From assembly GCF_020733705.1 (NCBI RefSeq), contig NZ_JAJFZM010000010.1:1-60083 (forward strand): a stretch of 60,083 bases of DNA. The letters run 5' to 3'. The notes under the pieces were generated by a model. That model was not told the DNA's origin. It saw nothing but the letters and a program-made list of their open reading frames with translations, and did no database searches. Below, piece after piece: positions 48,731 through 55,594 of this stretch (positions within the stretch are counted from its first letter, which is position 1; every line of letters starts with the position of its first letter). The translations under genes and the position numbers were made by a program. This DNA is from Nocardia australiensis (GTDB taxonomy: Bacteria; Actinomycetota; Actinomycetes; Mycobacteriales; Mycobacteriaceae).

Positions 48731-49473
48731 CAACGAACCTCCCGATTCACGACGTCGGCGAGCGCGGCGCACAGCCCCTCGGCTATGTACGCCGTGGTGT
48801 GCCGACCGCCGAGAGGCAGGTAGCCGTAAGCGAATTGCAGTGCCCCACCCCAGCTGCGCCAGTTCTCGATCGACCACCACCGTTGCCACCGGCCAGTTTT
48901 CGCGCGGGTGATGAGGTCCTCACCCCATCGCAGTGCGGCGTCCGGGGACGACAGGCTGTACCACTCGGTCAGGTCTGCGATAGTGCGCAACGGGTTGCCT
49001 TGGGGCAGTGCCGAAATCGGGTCGCCGGGCGCAACCGCCCACCACGTCGGCAGGTGGACAGGCCCGAAGATGGGGCGCTCACCCTCGATGCCGTAGCCCC
49101 CAACCATTGGTGAGCCGGGCATCCCGACACCCAACGGCCGGGACGGATCAGCGATCAGCGCGCAGGCGTCCACCTCGAGGTCAGGATGCGCGCCCGCGGC
49201 GATCTCTGCGGCCAGGTCACCGCATATGCCAGCGCCCTGTGAATACCCTCCGATGACAACGCGGTTGGGTGTGGCGCGGATGGCGTCGATGAGGATCTGC
49301 CGACCACGGGTCACGCTCTCCGCGTAACTGATCGGCGCACCATAGGCAGCCGGATAGCGCAGGTAGTGGAAGGCGAACCGATTCGTATCCAGCGCTCGGC
49401 CGAACGTGTCGGAGATCCCCTCGGGGAGATCGCCGAACCCGGTGCCTCCCAACCACAGCACGTCGATGGTCAC
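48730..49473 (-). CDS. lysB: LysB-type mycolyl esterase (247 aa)
   Basis: The alpha/beta hydrolase contains the nucleophile elbow GYSQG at 76-80 (Ser78) in RVVIGGYSQGAGICGDLAAEI, a later APGDPIS for the acid and RHTTAYI for the histidine. The MTIDVLWLGGTGFGD start and SYAESVTRGRQILIDAI match LysB enzymes that free mycolic acids from arabinogalactan in the last step of lysis of mycolata. Unusually it is in the early operon beside a methyltransferase, not next to LysA. Confidence 0.82.
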   Translation of the reverse strand: MTIDVLWLGGTGFGDLPEGISDTFGRALDTNRFAFHYLRYPAAYGAPISYAESVTRGRQILIDAIRATPNRVVIGGYSQGAGICGDLAAEIAAGAHPDLEVDACALIADPSRPLGVGMPGSPMVGGYGIEGERPIFGPVHLPTWWAVAPGDPISALPQGNPLRTIADLTEWYSLSSPDAALRWGEDLITRAKTGRWQRWWSIENWRSWGGALQFAYGYLPLGGRHTTAYIAEGLCAALADVVNREVR

Positions 49474-49880
49474 GGGGCGACTCCTTCGATCGGGGTGACG
49501 GTGCCGTCATCGGCGAGCAGCACGACGCCATGCACGCGGGAGTGGATAGGCCGATCCCCGGGCCGCTCCCACGGTTTGAGGTGCCAGCCCTCCGCCCATG
49601 CCTCGTCCGGGTGGGTGGTGATCCAGCCATGGCAGCCGGTCAATCCACTGCCGCACAGGCGTGCACAGTTGGTGGGCTCCCACCGGCCGCCCTGGGAACG
49701 GTTGAGCAAGTGGTGCACCGAATGTCCTGAGCCGCCGCAGCGTTCGCAGAGTCCACCGGAGCGGAGGTCGACGATCTTGCGGGTGCGGGACTCCCCGGCG
49801 TTGCGGGTACGTGCCGGGCGTGGGCCGGGTTTCGGCCATGCCTGCCGGATCAGGTTGCGGGCGGACGGATGCACGGTCAT
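49470..49880 (-). CDS. HNH endonuclease (136 aa)
   Basis: The core GGLCERCGGSGHSVHHLLNRSQGGRWEPTNCARLCGSGLTGCHGWITTHPDEAW carries CxxC, VHH, N and the final C-H, an HNH variant with HH. A basic head (PSARNLIRQAWPKPGPRPARTRNAGESRTRKIVDLRSG) precedes it. It is the second HNH protein of the element, and likely acts in DNA processing. GTGA overlap with lysB. Confidence 0.82.
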   Translation of the reverse strand: MTVHPSARNLIRQAWPKPGPRPARTRNAGESRTRKIVDLRSGGLCERCGGSGHSVHHLLNRSQGGRWEPTNCARLCGSGLTGCHGWITTHPDEAWAEGWHLKPWERPGDRPIHSRVHGVVLLADDGTVTPIEGVAP

Positions 49881-50230
49881 GCCTCACCCCTGCCCGCGAC
49901 GCCGTACGCCTGCCTGATCGAGGCGCCAACCGATTGCCAAGCGCGCAGCTCGGCCTCCACCGCCCGCGCGGTACGGTCCGCATACCGGTAGGCGGCGTCG
50001 GCCACGTCGCGCTTCTCCCGCTCCTCCTGGGTGGCGAGCTCGGCGACGTACTTCCGCTCATGTGCAGGCCCGTCAGCGTCGAGGTATGCGCTCGCGAACA
50101 CGCGGTCGTAGCTGCGGTCGGCGTCAAGGAACGCGGCGTAGGCGTTGCCGCATACGGTGACGCCCTTCGCGATCCTGTTGGCGCACTCCCGGATCGCGTT
50201 CTCTACGGAGACCGGGTTGTAGTCGTTCAC
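49877..50230 (-). CDS. Early protein beside recombination genes (117 aa)
   Basis: MNDYNPVSVENAIRECANRIAKGVTVCGNAYAAFLDADRSYDRVFASAYLDADGPAHERKYVAELATQEEREKRDVADAAYRYADRTARAVEAELRAWQSVGASIRQAYGVAGRGEA is all-helical. The pattern (i..ca.ri..gv.vC..AY..fl.AdR.yd.afA.AYl.a.GpaheRkY.AelaT...R...DvAd.ayrYa.r..ra...eLra.QSigaSvr..y) recurs beside annealing proteins in actinophages, suggesting a role in recombination. Confidence 0.7.
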   Translation of the reverse strand: MNDYNPVSVENAIRECANRIAKGVTVCGNAYAAFLDADRSYDRVFASAYLDADGPAHERKYVAELATQEEREKRDVADAAYRYADRTARAVEAELRAWQSVGASIRQAYGVAGRGEA

Positions 50231-50874
50231 GACTTCCCCGCGATCTGGGCGTAGTGAGCGGTCAGCGCTCTGATGGCAGCGACGTCCGTAGACCGGCCGA
50301 TCTCGCCGTGTCCGTCGGCGGCGAACCGCTCGGCCGCCTCGCCTGGGGCGATGTCGATGCTCGCCAGCAGGTCGAGCAGTTCGGCGCGCGCCGCCCCTGC
50401 GGGGTCGGGTGCGGGCGCTGGGGTCGGGTCGTCGCTCTCGTCGGCGTACAGGTCACCCTTGTGCCAGAGTTCCAGTGCTGTGCCGAATCTCATCGCAGCG
50501 TTGCGCAGGGCGTCGCCGATGGCCTCCTTGACGGCGTCGCCGCCCTTCTTGCCCTGGGCGTCGCCGTAGCCGAGGCGGGTAACACCGAGGACAGTCAACC
50601 TGATCCACAACCCACCGAGCTGGTCGAACCGCGGCAGCCCACCATCATCGAATGCGACAGGTTCCCATGACCACAGCGGGTCTACCTCGAGCAACCGGGA
50701 CGTGATCGCGGCGTGGCCGACGTAGTCGATGTGCATCGCGGGCTGGCCATGGTAACCGCCGCACACCTTGCAGTCTGAGCGTTTGGAGTCCTTGCTGTAG
50801 GGCTTGGGAAGCTTCCCGATCTGGTTCTCCGCGAACGGTTCCCGGAGCTTCAGCAGTCCGTCCGTGTCGGTCAC
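50227..50874 (-). CDS. Rad52-type single-strand annealing protein (215 aa)
   Basis: MTDTDGLLKLREPFAENQIGKLPKPYSKDSKRSDCKVCGGYHGQPAMHIDYVGHAAITSRLLEVDPLWSWEPVAFDDGGLPRFDQLGGLWIRLTVLGVTRLGYGDAQGKKGGDAVKEAIGDALRNAAMRFGTALELW. The RLTVLGVTRLGYGDA...DAxKEAIGDALRNAAMRFG segment is the Rad52/Erf-like core. A CKVCGGYH knuckle is inserted near the start. With the RecE-like nuclease it forms a phage recombination pair. Confidence 0.78.
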   Translation of the reverse strand: MTDTDGLLKLREPFAENQIGKLPKPYSKDSKRSDCKVCGGYHGQPAMHIDYVGHAAITSRLLEVDPLWSWEPVAFDDGGLPRFDQLGGLWIRLTVLGVTRLGYGDAQGKKGGDAVKEAIGDALRNAAMRFGTALELWHKGDLYADESDDPTPAPAPDPAGAARAELLDLLASIDIAPGEAAERFAADGHGEIGRSTDVAAIRALTAHYAQIAGKS

Positions 50875-51788
50875 GCGAGCGTCTCCTCTGCGTTGTAGCG
50901 CGCCCAACGGGACATGCGCATGATGTGGATGGTGTTGCCGTAGCCCGGCCACTCGTTGGTGGCGGTGCACTCGGCCCAGATGTCGATGGCACGCCGGACC
51001 TGCCGTCCGGCGAGTTCGACGTCCTCGGGGTCGTTCTCGTGCAGGGAGATCAGGTACGGAGGGGTTTTCTCCTGGGCGATGAACACGCACCGGTCGATCT
51101 CGATGCCCAGCAGCGCGAGCACGTACCGGTAGTGCGCCTCCTGGATCGCGTAGCCGTACTTGCCAGCCGACGACTCGAACGCTGCCGGAGAGGCATCAGT
51201 GGTCGTCTTGTAATCGACCATCAACTGATCGGCGAGGTAGTCTGGGCGTGCCCGCAACCGGGTCCAGGTATGCGGGTCGGTGGCGTAGGCACTGAGTTCT
51301 GGCCGCCCACTGGCCAGTAGCGCGGATGCCGCCGGGTGTGCGTCGACGGCAGCTCCCATCCCGCGCACCATCTCCACGCCCGACGTCAGCAGCGGCACCT
51401 TGCCCTCGGCGTACGCCTGGGCGCGAGCTTCCTGCGCGGCCTTGGTCTTCCAGTCCAGCGCCTCGATCTCGACGACCTCGAGACCGGTACCCAGCACCTC
51501 GGCGTGAGCGGCGTGCCCCTCATCAAAATGTGCGGCGTGCTTACTGCCGCCGTGGTCCTGGTCGTACCGGAACCGCGCCGGTCCGCCGGGCCGCAACAGC
51601 ATGCGGGCACCCGACGACGACAGCGAGGTCTTGTCTCCGTGGTAGATCGCATCCGGGACGCCCGCGTAGATGCCGGACTTTGTCGGTGCCGCCGTGTAGA
51701 TCTCGCGGTCGTCAACCTCCCCGCTACTACAGTGGGAACAACCCGATCCACGGCAAAACGGGCAGTCGTGCACAGCTGGGGCGGTCAT
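50871..51788 (-). CDS. RecE-like exonuclease (305 aa)
   Basis: After a small Cys cluster (CPFCRGSGCSHCSSG) the product has YHGDKTSLSSSGARMLLRPGGPARFRYD, FDEGHAAHAEVLGTG, then RARPDYLADQLMVDYKTTTDASPAAF and YAIQEAHYRYVLALLG. The PD...DxK (PDYL...VDYKT) and the Q-xxxY helix are the catalytic parts of PD-(D/E)XK exonucleases of the RecE/lambda-exo type. It makes 3' overhangs for the annealing protein. ATG 51788 in an ATGA overlap. Confidence 0.8.
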   Translation of the reverse strand: MTAPAVHDCPFCRGSGCSHCSSGEVDDREIYTAAPTKSGIYAGVPDAIYHGDKTSLSSSGARMLLRPGGPARFRYDQDHGGSKHAAHFDEGHAAHAEVLGTGLEVVEIEALDWKTKAAQEARAQAYAEGKVPLLTSGVEMVRGMGAAVDAHPAASALLASGRPELSAYATDPHTWTRLRARPDYLADQLMVDYKTTTDASPAAFESSAGKYGYAIQEAHYRYVLALLGIEIDRCVFIAQEKTPPYLISLHENDPEDVELAGRQVRRAIDIWAECTATNEWPGYGNTIHIMRMSRWARYNAEETLA

Positions 51789-52138
51789 GACGCCACCGCC
51801 CGTGGGGCGTGCACATCGGTGAATCCCCAACGGAACAACGTCCGCTCAGTGATCCCGTAGCTCTCGATCAGCCACCGCATCGCCGCAGCGTGGGAGTAGC
51901 CCAGCACCTCACGGGCGTGCACGTACTCCTCATGCGCGGCGGCCTTGTCCTCCAACGCCTGACGGCGTTTGGCACCCGCGTAGATCGTCCGTTCCGGCAC
52001 CAACATCAAGTGCGCGTCGGTGACCCGCACCAGCCAACCCGCATCGAACGGTGTGGCGACCTGCTCGCTACCGCGCGGCATGATCCCGACAGGAGTACGG
52101 ATTTCCTGACGGAGAGTCACTCCCGCCCACTCGATCAC
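51785..52138 (-). CDS. Early protein with possible helix-turn-helix (117 aa)
   Basis: MIEWAGVTLRQEIRTPVGIMPRGSEQVATPFDAGWLVRVTDAHLMLVPERTIYAGAKRRQALEDKAAAHEEYVHAREVLGYSHAAAMRWLIESYGITERTLFRWG. The C-terminal part (GYSHAAAMRWLIESYGITERTLFRWG) fits a helix-turn-helix. GTG 52138 in a GTGA overlap. No family known. Confidence 0.6.
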   Translation of the reverse strand: MIEWAGVTLRQEIRTPVGIMPRGSEQVATPFDAGWLVRVTDAHLMLVPERTIYAGAKRRQALEDKAAAHEEYVHAREVLGYSHAAAMRWLIESYGITERTLFRWGFTDVHAPRAVAS

Positions 52139-52461
52139 TGTGGTGTCCTTTCCGCGCGGATCAGGCGCATGTAGTGCATCTGGCATCGGCCTCGCCCGCC
52201 GTAGCGGGCGATACCCGGTGCCCGCTTGTGAGCGGTCGGGACACCGCAGTCCCGGCATCGGCCCGTGTTAGGGATCGGCGCTGGTTTCGAGACCGGTTGC
52301 GGCGCGGGCTGTTCGCGCAGCCCGAGCATGTCCAGCAGTTCCCGCAGCTCACCGGCATCGCGGGCGTGGCGCGCCACGGTGAGCTGTGCGCGTGCGATGT
52401 CCTCGTCACTGACCGGGGCCAGCTCGCCGACACCGGCGACAATCGGATTGGTTTCGCTCAC
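52135..52461 (-). CDS. Early protein with C-terminal zinc motif (108 aa)
   Basis: MSETNPIVAGVGELAPVSDEDIARAQLTVARHARDAGELRELLDMLGL... then CRDCGVPTAHKRAPGIARYGGRGRCQMHYMRLIRAERTPQ. The N-terminal helix pair (A..tva..a.da.elrelLdmLGL) and the C-x2-C...RC..HY end form a well-known small actinophage protein of unknown role, possibly regulatory. GTG start in a GTGA overlap. Confidence 0.65.
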   Translation of the reverse strand: MSETNPIVAGVGELAPVSDEDIARAQLTVARHARDAGELRELLDMLGLREQPAPQPVSKPAPIPNTGRCRDCGVPTAHKRAPGIARYGGRGRCQMHYMRLIRAERTPQ

Positions 52462-52610
52462 TTCGTCCTCCCATCGCGGCGGCGCCGCTCATCACGCGCC
52501 TGACAAACGCGCTCCATCTCCCGTGCTGACATGAACCCGAAAGCCCTTGCAATGGAGTCGAGTTCGTACTCGCTCGCGATCTGGCCATCGGCGAATCTGA
52601 CGGCGCTCAC
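52458..52610 (-). CDS. Small early protein (50 aa)
   Basis: MSAVRFADGQIASEYELDSIARAFGFMSAREMERVCQARDERRRRDGRTK. Helical and basic at the end. GTG 52610 and the TGA at 52458 both sit in 4-bp overlaps. Function unknown. Confidence 0.55.
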   Translation of the reverse strand: MSAVRFADGQIASEYELDSIARAFGFMSAREMERVCQARDERRRRDGRTK

Positions 52611-52777
52611 AGGGGCACCCCCATCTGGCGGTCCACCCACTCGTCATGGGCGCGGTCCCAGGCGTCGTCGTCCTCGGGATCCGGACGGCGCTGGGCAGCG
52701 ATACACGCCGCGACGTACAGCACGTACCCCCACCCGCCACCGAGGATCAGCACCCGACCGAGATCCAGCCACGTCAT
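52607..52777 (-). CDS. Small membrane protein (56 aa)
   Basis: MTWLDLGRVLILGGGWGYVLYVAACIAAQRRPDPEDDDAWDRAHDEWVDRQMGVPL. One membrane segment (RVLILGGGWGYVLYVAACIAA) and an acidic cytoplasmic tail. Starts in an ATGA overlap. A superinfection or regulatory role is possible but unsupported. Confidence 0.6.
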   Translation of the reverse strand: MTWLDLGRVLILGGGWGYVLYVAACIAAQRRPDPEDDDAWDRAHDEWVDRQMGVPL

Positions 52778-52968
52778 GGCGCACCCACGATCTGGGCGAT
52801 CTGCACGAGTGCCTCCGATGCCGGGATAGCGCCCGACCGGTAGAGGGACAGGCACCCACGGATGGCCTGGATCTGGTCGTTGCGGGCTACGAGCGCCGCT
52901 TCCACCTCGTGGTCGTGCGCGATGTGTCGACGCGCCGCCTCCACGAGCGGGTCACCCATCTCCGTCAT
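52774..52968 (-). CDS. Small early protein (64 aa)
   Basis: MTEMGDPLVEAARRHIAHDHEVEAALVARNDQIQAIRGCLSLYRSGAIPASEALVQIAQIVGAP. All helical (VEAALVARNDQIQAIRGCLSLYRSG). ATGA overlap at both ends. Function unknown. Confidence 0.58.
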   Translation of the reverse strand: MTEMGDPLVEAARRHIAHDHEVEAALVARNDQIQAIRGCLSLYRSGAIPASEALVQIAQIVGAP

Positions 52969-53126
52969 GATGTGACCTCGCGTCTCTGGAACCACCCGGC
53001 CGCCTCGTGTACGAGGGCGGCATCAATCGCCGCGTCCAGCAGGGCCCGGTCGTTGCCGGTGCGCATCACCGCGCCCCGGGCTTCGGCCGCCTCATAGGGC
53101 AGCCACCACGAATCACGCGTGGACAT
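52965..53126 (-). CDS. Small early protein (53 aa)
   Basis: MSTRDSWWLPYEAAEARGAVMRTGNDRALLDAAIDAALVHEAAGWFQRREVTS. The frame begins at ATG 53126 and stops in an ATGA overlap with the next gene. A single helix (DRALLDAAIDAALVHEAAGWFQR) dominates. It ends REVTS, close to the EVQS tag of other junctions. Confidence 0.52.
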   Translation of the reverse strand: MSTRDSWWLPYEAAEARGAVMRTGNDRALLDAAIDAALVHEAAGWFQRREVTS

Positions 53127-53530
53127 GGGCTATCTCCATCTCGTAGCCCGCGAGCAGCAGCGCTTTCCGATGGGACTGGTACGGGGTATGCGCCAGCAGC
53201 TCGAGCGTGATCACCACGCCGTCGCGATCGCACGGGTAGACGCAGGTATCGACGTGCTCGACGGACTCGACGAGCAGGTACGTGGTGGAGTCCCGGCCCT
53301 CCCGGAAGTCTGCGGGCGGGAAAACCGCGTACACCGCTGCGGCACCGGTGGATTCGGACGCCGCCGGAATCGGCGTCCACAGTGCAGTACCGAGCCTCAT
53401 CGGTCGGCCTCCTTGCCATGCTCGTCGAGCCGTTGATGTGTGGGTGTCCACGCTCCAGGACGGCGTCGTGGAACGCAGCGGCCATGCGCTCGGCAATGTG
53501 CGGGTGCGGGAGATGCAGACGCGCGGTCAT
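53066..53530 (-). CDS. Small early gene whose 3' end is uncertain
   Basis: ATG 53530, behind GAGGAGGAGTC, starts MTARLHLPHPHIAERMAAAFHDAVLERGHPHINGSTSMARRPTDE, a credible 45-residue start. But the frame has no stop at the next gene's start (53400). It runs on through arginine-rich sequence inside that gene to 53066. A one-base change near 53400 would give the expected ATGA junction, so this may be a frameshifted short gene. Confidence 0.35.
   Translation of the reverse strand: MTARLHLPHPHIAERMAAAFHDAVLERGHPHINGSTSMARRPTDEARYCTVDADSGGVRIHRCRSGVRGFPARRLPGGPGLHHVPARRVRRARRYLRLPVRSRRRGDHARAAGAYPVPVPSESAAARGLRDGDSPCPRVIRGGCPMRRPKPGAR
53113..53400 (-). CDS. Early protein of unknown function (95 aa)
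   Basis: MRLGTALWTPIPAASESTGAAAVYAVFPPADFREGRDSTTYLLVESVEHVDTCVYPCDRDGVVITLELLAHTPYQSHRKALLLAGYEMEIAHVHA is a natural-looking alpha-beta sequence (YLLVESVEHVDTCVYPCDRDGVV..., YQSHRKALLLAGYEM). AAGGAGG precedes the ATG at 53400. No family recognised. Confidence 0.6.
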   Translation of the reverse strand: MRLGTALWTPIPAASESTGAAAVYAVFPPADFREGRDSTTYLLVESVEHVDTCVYPCDRDGVVITLELLAHTPYQSHRKALLLAGYEMEIAHVHA

Positions 53531-53709
53531 GACTCCTCCTCGCAGGTGTGGCCGTACACGACCCCGCGGGCAGCGGATTCGCCGAATGGGCCGGACCCCC
53601 ACAGGTCGTAGGCCATGCCAGTACGCATCCCGCACGGGTCGTGGATGAGGTGGTGGACCTCCGACCATCCCGACGCGCGTTCGGCGCTCCAATCAGATGG
53701 AAGCCTCAT
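53527..53709 (-). CDS. Small early protein (60 aa)
   Basis: MRLPSDWSAERASGWSEVHHLIHDPCGMRTGMAYDLWGSGPFGESAARGVVYGHTCEEES. MRLPSDW resembles the MRLGT start of the gene at 53113. Two cysteines with histidines could bind metal. ATGA overlaps at both ends. Confidence 0.55.
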   Translation of the reverse strand: MRLPSDWSAERASGWSEVHHLIHDPCGMRTGMAYDLWGSGPFGESAARGVVYGHTCEEES

Positions 53710-53930
53710 GCCGCCACCGCCCCTGACATCAGCGCCCAGATGTCCCACGCGACTTCGAAAGCCCTTGTGTTCGTGGCATTCTCGGTCATCAGGTCAGTCA
53801 GATAGACGAAGATGTCGTCTCGGGTGGACAACTCCCACACACGCGCACCGATCTCATGCGGCACCGTGCCGCCCTCGGCGTTGCGCAGGGCTGCGACGTA
53901 CTCGACCCATGCCGGACGGATGAGGCTCAT
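53706..53930 (-). CDS. Small early protein (74 aa)
   Basis: MSLIRPAWVEYVAALRNAEGGTVPHEIGARVWELSTRDDIFVYLTDLMTENATNTRAFEVAWDIWALMSGAVAA. Helical; the C-terminal half is hydrophobic but not clearly membrane-spanning. It starts inside the junction cassette at 53927-53941. Function unknown. Confidence 0.58.
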   Translation of the reverse strand: MSLIRPAWVEYVAALRNAEGGTVPHEIGARVWELSTRDDIFVYLTDLMTENATNTRAFEVAWDIWALMSGAVAA

Positions 53931-54445
53931 GACTGCACCTCGGCGTCGTCGTAGACGCGGACTTTCGCGGCGGATTTACGCGCCTTGGCCAGCTGTTCCC
54001 GCTGGTAGTCCCCCGCCATCGACGCGAACGAGCCGAGATCCAGCACCGCATTGTCGATATTCAGCTCACCGAACTCGGGGTCGTCATGCGGGTAGCGGTC
54101 CCACATACTCGCCCAGGGCTCCAGCGACCGGTACTTCGCCGCCAACGCCTGAGTGCGCAGCACCATCATTTCGTGGTCACGGATCAGGACGGCGAGGTCG
54201 TCGGCCAGTTCCTCTGGCGTGTACAGGGGGTCGGACAGCAACAGCAGGGGCCACAGCTCGCGTGCGGCAGCGACCGCGTCAGAGTCCGGCGGGTCGTCCG
54301 CGAGGATCGTCAGCAGTAGGTCCCGGATCTCGGTGTCGTTGTGGCTGTAGGCGAAACTCGCCAGGTTCCGCTTCACCGAATCGCGTGGTTCGCCGTACCA
54401 TTCGCTGATCTTCCGGCGGCAGGCTGGGGAGTGAATAACCTTCAT
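53927..54445 (-). CDS. First gene of the small-gene early operon (172 aa)
   Basis: MKVIHSPACRRKISEWYGEPRDSVKRNLASFAYSHNDTEIRDLLLTILADDPPDSDAVAAARELWPLLLLSDPLYTPEELADDLAVLIRDHEMMVLRTQALAAKYRSLEPWASMWDRYPHDDPEFGELNIDNAVLDLGSFASMAGDYQREQLAKARKSAAKVRVYDDAEVQS. All-helical, with no known family; ends with the EVQS tag. The frame is open to ATG 54616, but that part holds strong hairpins and reads poorly, so ATG 54445 is chosen. Confidence 0.6.
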   Translation of the reverse strand: MKVIHSPACRRKISEWYGEPRDSVKRNLASFAYSHNDTEIRDLLLTILADDPPDSDAVAAARELWPLLLLSDPLYTPEELADDLAVLIRDHEMMVLRTQALAAKYRSLEPWASMWDRYPHDDPEFGELNIDNAVLDLGSFASMAGDYQREQLAKARKSAAKVRVYDDAEVQS

Positions 54446-54499
54446 GGCGTAGACTTCTTTCGTTGTGTGGATTGAGGCCGTCGAGTTGCCGCTCGGCGG

Positions 54500-54574
54500 C
54501 CGTCCCGTTTTACGGACGGGACATTTGGAGGCATCCCCGGCGGCGTCACGTGACACGGTCACCGCCGGGGATGC
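54500..54574 (-). promoter_or_regulatory. Two hairpins in the early leader region
   Basis: GTCCCGT (54502-54508) pairs with ACGGGAC (54516-54522). A 13-bp perfect stem pairs 54531-54543 with 54562-54574, enclosing the palindrome GTCACGTGAC (54545-54554). They lie between the antirepressor gene and the early operon and could act as an attenuator or terminator. There is no T tract, so the mechanism is open. Confidence 0.6.
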
Positions 54575-54617
54575 GGCCTCACCACCAGGACGGGACACCA
54601 GTGGCGAGGAAGTCATG

Positions 54618-55358
54618 TCAGCCGCCCAGGTCGGACAGCAAGCGCTGCAAACCCTTCGGCGTCACGCGCGGCTGCGGTGGGTCCAGGACCAACTCACCGG
54701 ACTTCGGGTGGTAGTGAGACTGGGGAATCACGGACATGAACCCGTGGTCGATCGCGTATTGCAGCACCCGCCAACGGCCATCACCGGCGCGGGAAATCCA
54801 TTGCCGCCGTGCAAGATCAGCAAAGAGCCGCCCTTGTCCGGTCTTCACTCCTGCTCGGGTGAGGGTCTGCGCAGCATCGCGCACGCTCAGATCTCCGTCG
54901 GCGTCGAGCAACCGCGAGGCGACCTCCGCCTTTGGCTCTAGTTCGGCGATCCGCTGATCCTTCGCGGCCAGCATCGTCCTCGCTTCGAGAACCGCGAGGG
55001 CCAGCAGCTCCTCACCCTTCGGCGCAACCTGGCCGTAGCCGCCCGTCTTGCGGATCGCCGGAAGAACCTCAGCGGTGATCCATCGGCGAACCGCCACGGC
55101 CTCCGGCTTGTCCGACCGGATAACGACCTCGTACATGTTCGACTCGTTGACGACAGTCACGTTCGGGTTGCCGCGATTACCATCCGCCAGGCGGAGGGTA
55201 TTGACGCCGCTCGGGTCGAGCCGCGACGCGACGTTGCTCGGGTTCGCGATTTCCAGCAGCTTGCAGAGGTCCGCGAGAACAAACCAGGGCTCGCCATCGA
55301 TGACGACGGTGCGGACGCTCACACCCTCGTAGGTGAACGGCATCAGGTCGGTGCTCAT
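54618..55358 (-). CDS. Phage antirepressor, BRO-N / KilAC domains (246 aa)
   Basis: MSTDLMPFTYEGVSVRTVVIDGEPWFVLADLCKLLEIANPSNVASRLDPSGVNTLRLADGNRGNPNVTVVNESNMYEVVIRSDKPEAVAVRRWITAEVLPAIRKTGGY is a BRO/Bro-N domain. RTMLAAKDQRIAELEPKAEVASRLLDADGDLSVRDAAQTLTRAGVKTGQGRLFADLARRQWISRAGDGRWRVLQYAIDHGFMSVIPQSHYHPKSGELVLDPPQPRVTPKGLQRL is a KilA-C domain. Such proteins inactivate repressors and favour induction. ATG 55358 in an ATGA overlap. Confidence 0.9.
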   Translation of the reverse strand: MSTDLMPFTYEGVSVRTVVIDGEPWFVLADLCKLLEIANPSNVASRLDPSGVNTLRLADGNRGNPNVTVVNESNMYEVVIRSDKPEAVAVRRWITAEVLPAIRKTGGYGQVAPKGEELLALAVLEARTMLAAKDQRIAELEPKAEVASRLLDADGDLSVRDAAQTLTRAGVKTGQGRLFADLARRQWISRAGDGRWRVLQYAIDHGFMSVIPQSHYHPKSGELVLDPPQPRVTPKGLQRLLSDLGG

Positions 55359-55594
55359 ACCGTCCCCCACGCGGGCAGGGACTTGATGTATCGATCGAGG
55401 CTCGCGCGCTCGTAGAGGTTCTTCGTGCCCTCTTTCCGGCCGGTGATCTTTTCCTCGCGAAGCAGCGTCTCCAGGCGCCATTTCGACAGCCCCGTATACG
55501 CTTTCGCACCTTCGAGGTCGAGGGTGACCGGTCGGAGGTCTACGGTTGCGTTCTCCGCTGTCTGGTGGCCTTGATGGGACCGGTCCATTTTCAT
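55355..55594 (-). CDS. Excisionase-like MerR-type DNA-binding protein (79 aa)
   Basis: MKMDRSHQGHQTAENATVDLRPVTLDLEGAKAYTGLSKWRLETLLREEKITGRKEGTKNLYERASLDRYIKSLPAW. A winged helix-turn-helix of the Xis/MerR type (EGAKAYTGLSKWRLETLLREEKITGRKEGTKNLYERASLDRYI). It may be the excisionase directing integrase to excise the element, or a general early regulator. ATGA overlaps upstream and downstream. Confidence 0.72.
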   Translation of the reverse strand: MKMDRSHQGHQTAENATVDLRPVTLDLEGAKAYTGLSKWRLETLLREEKITGRKEGTKNLYERASLDRYIKSLPAWGTV

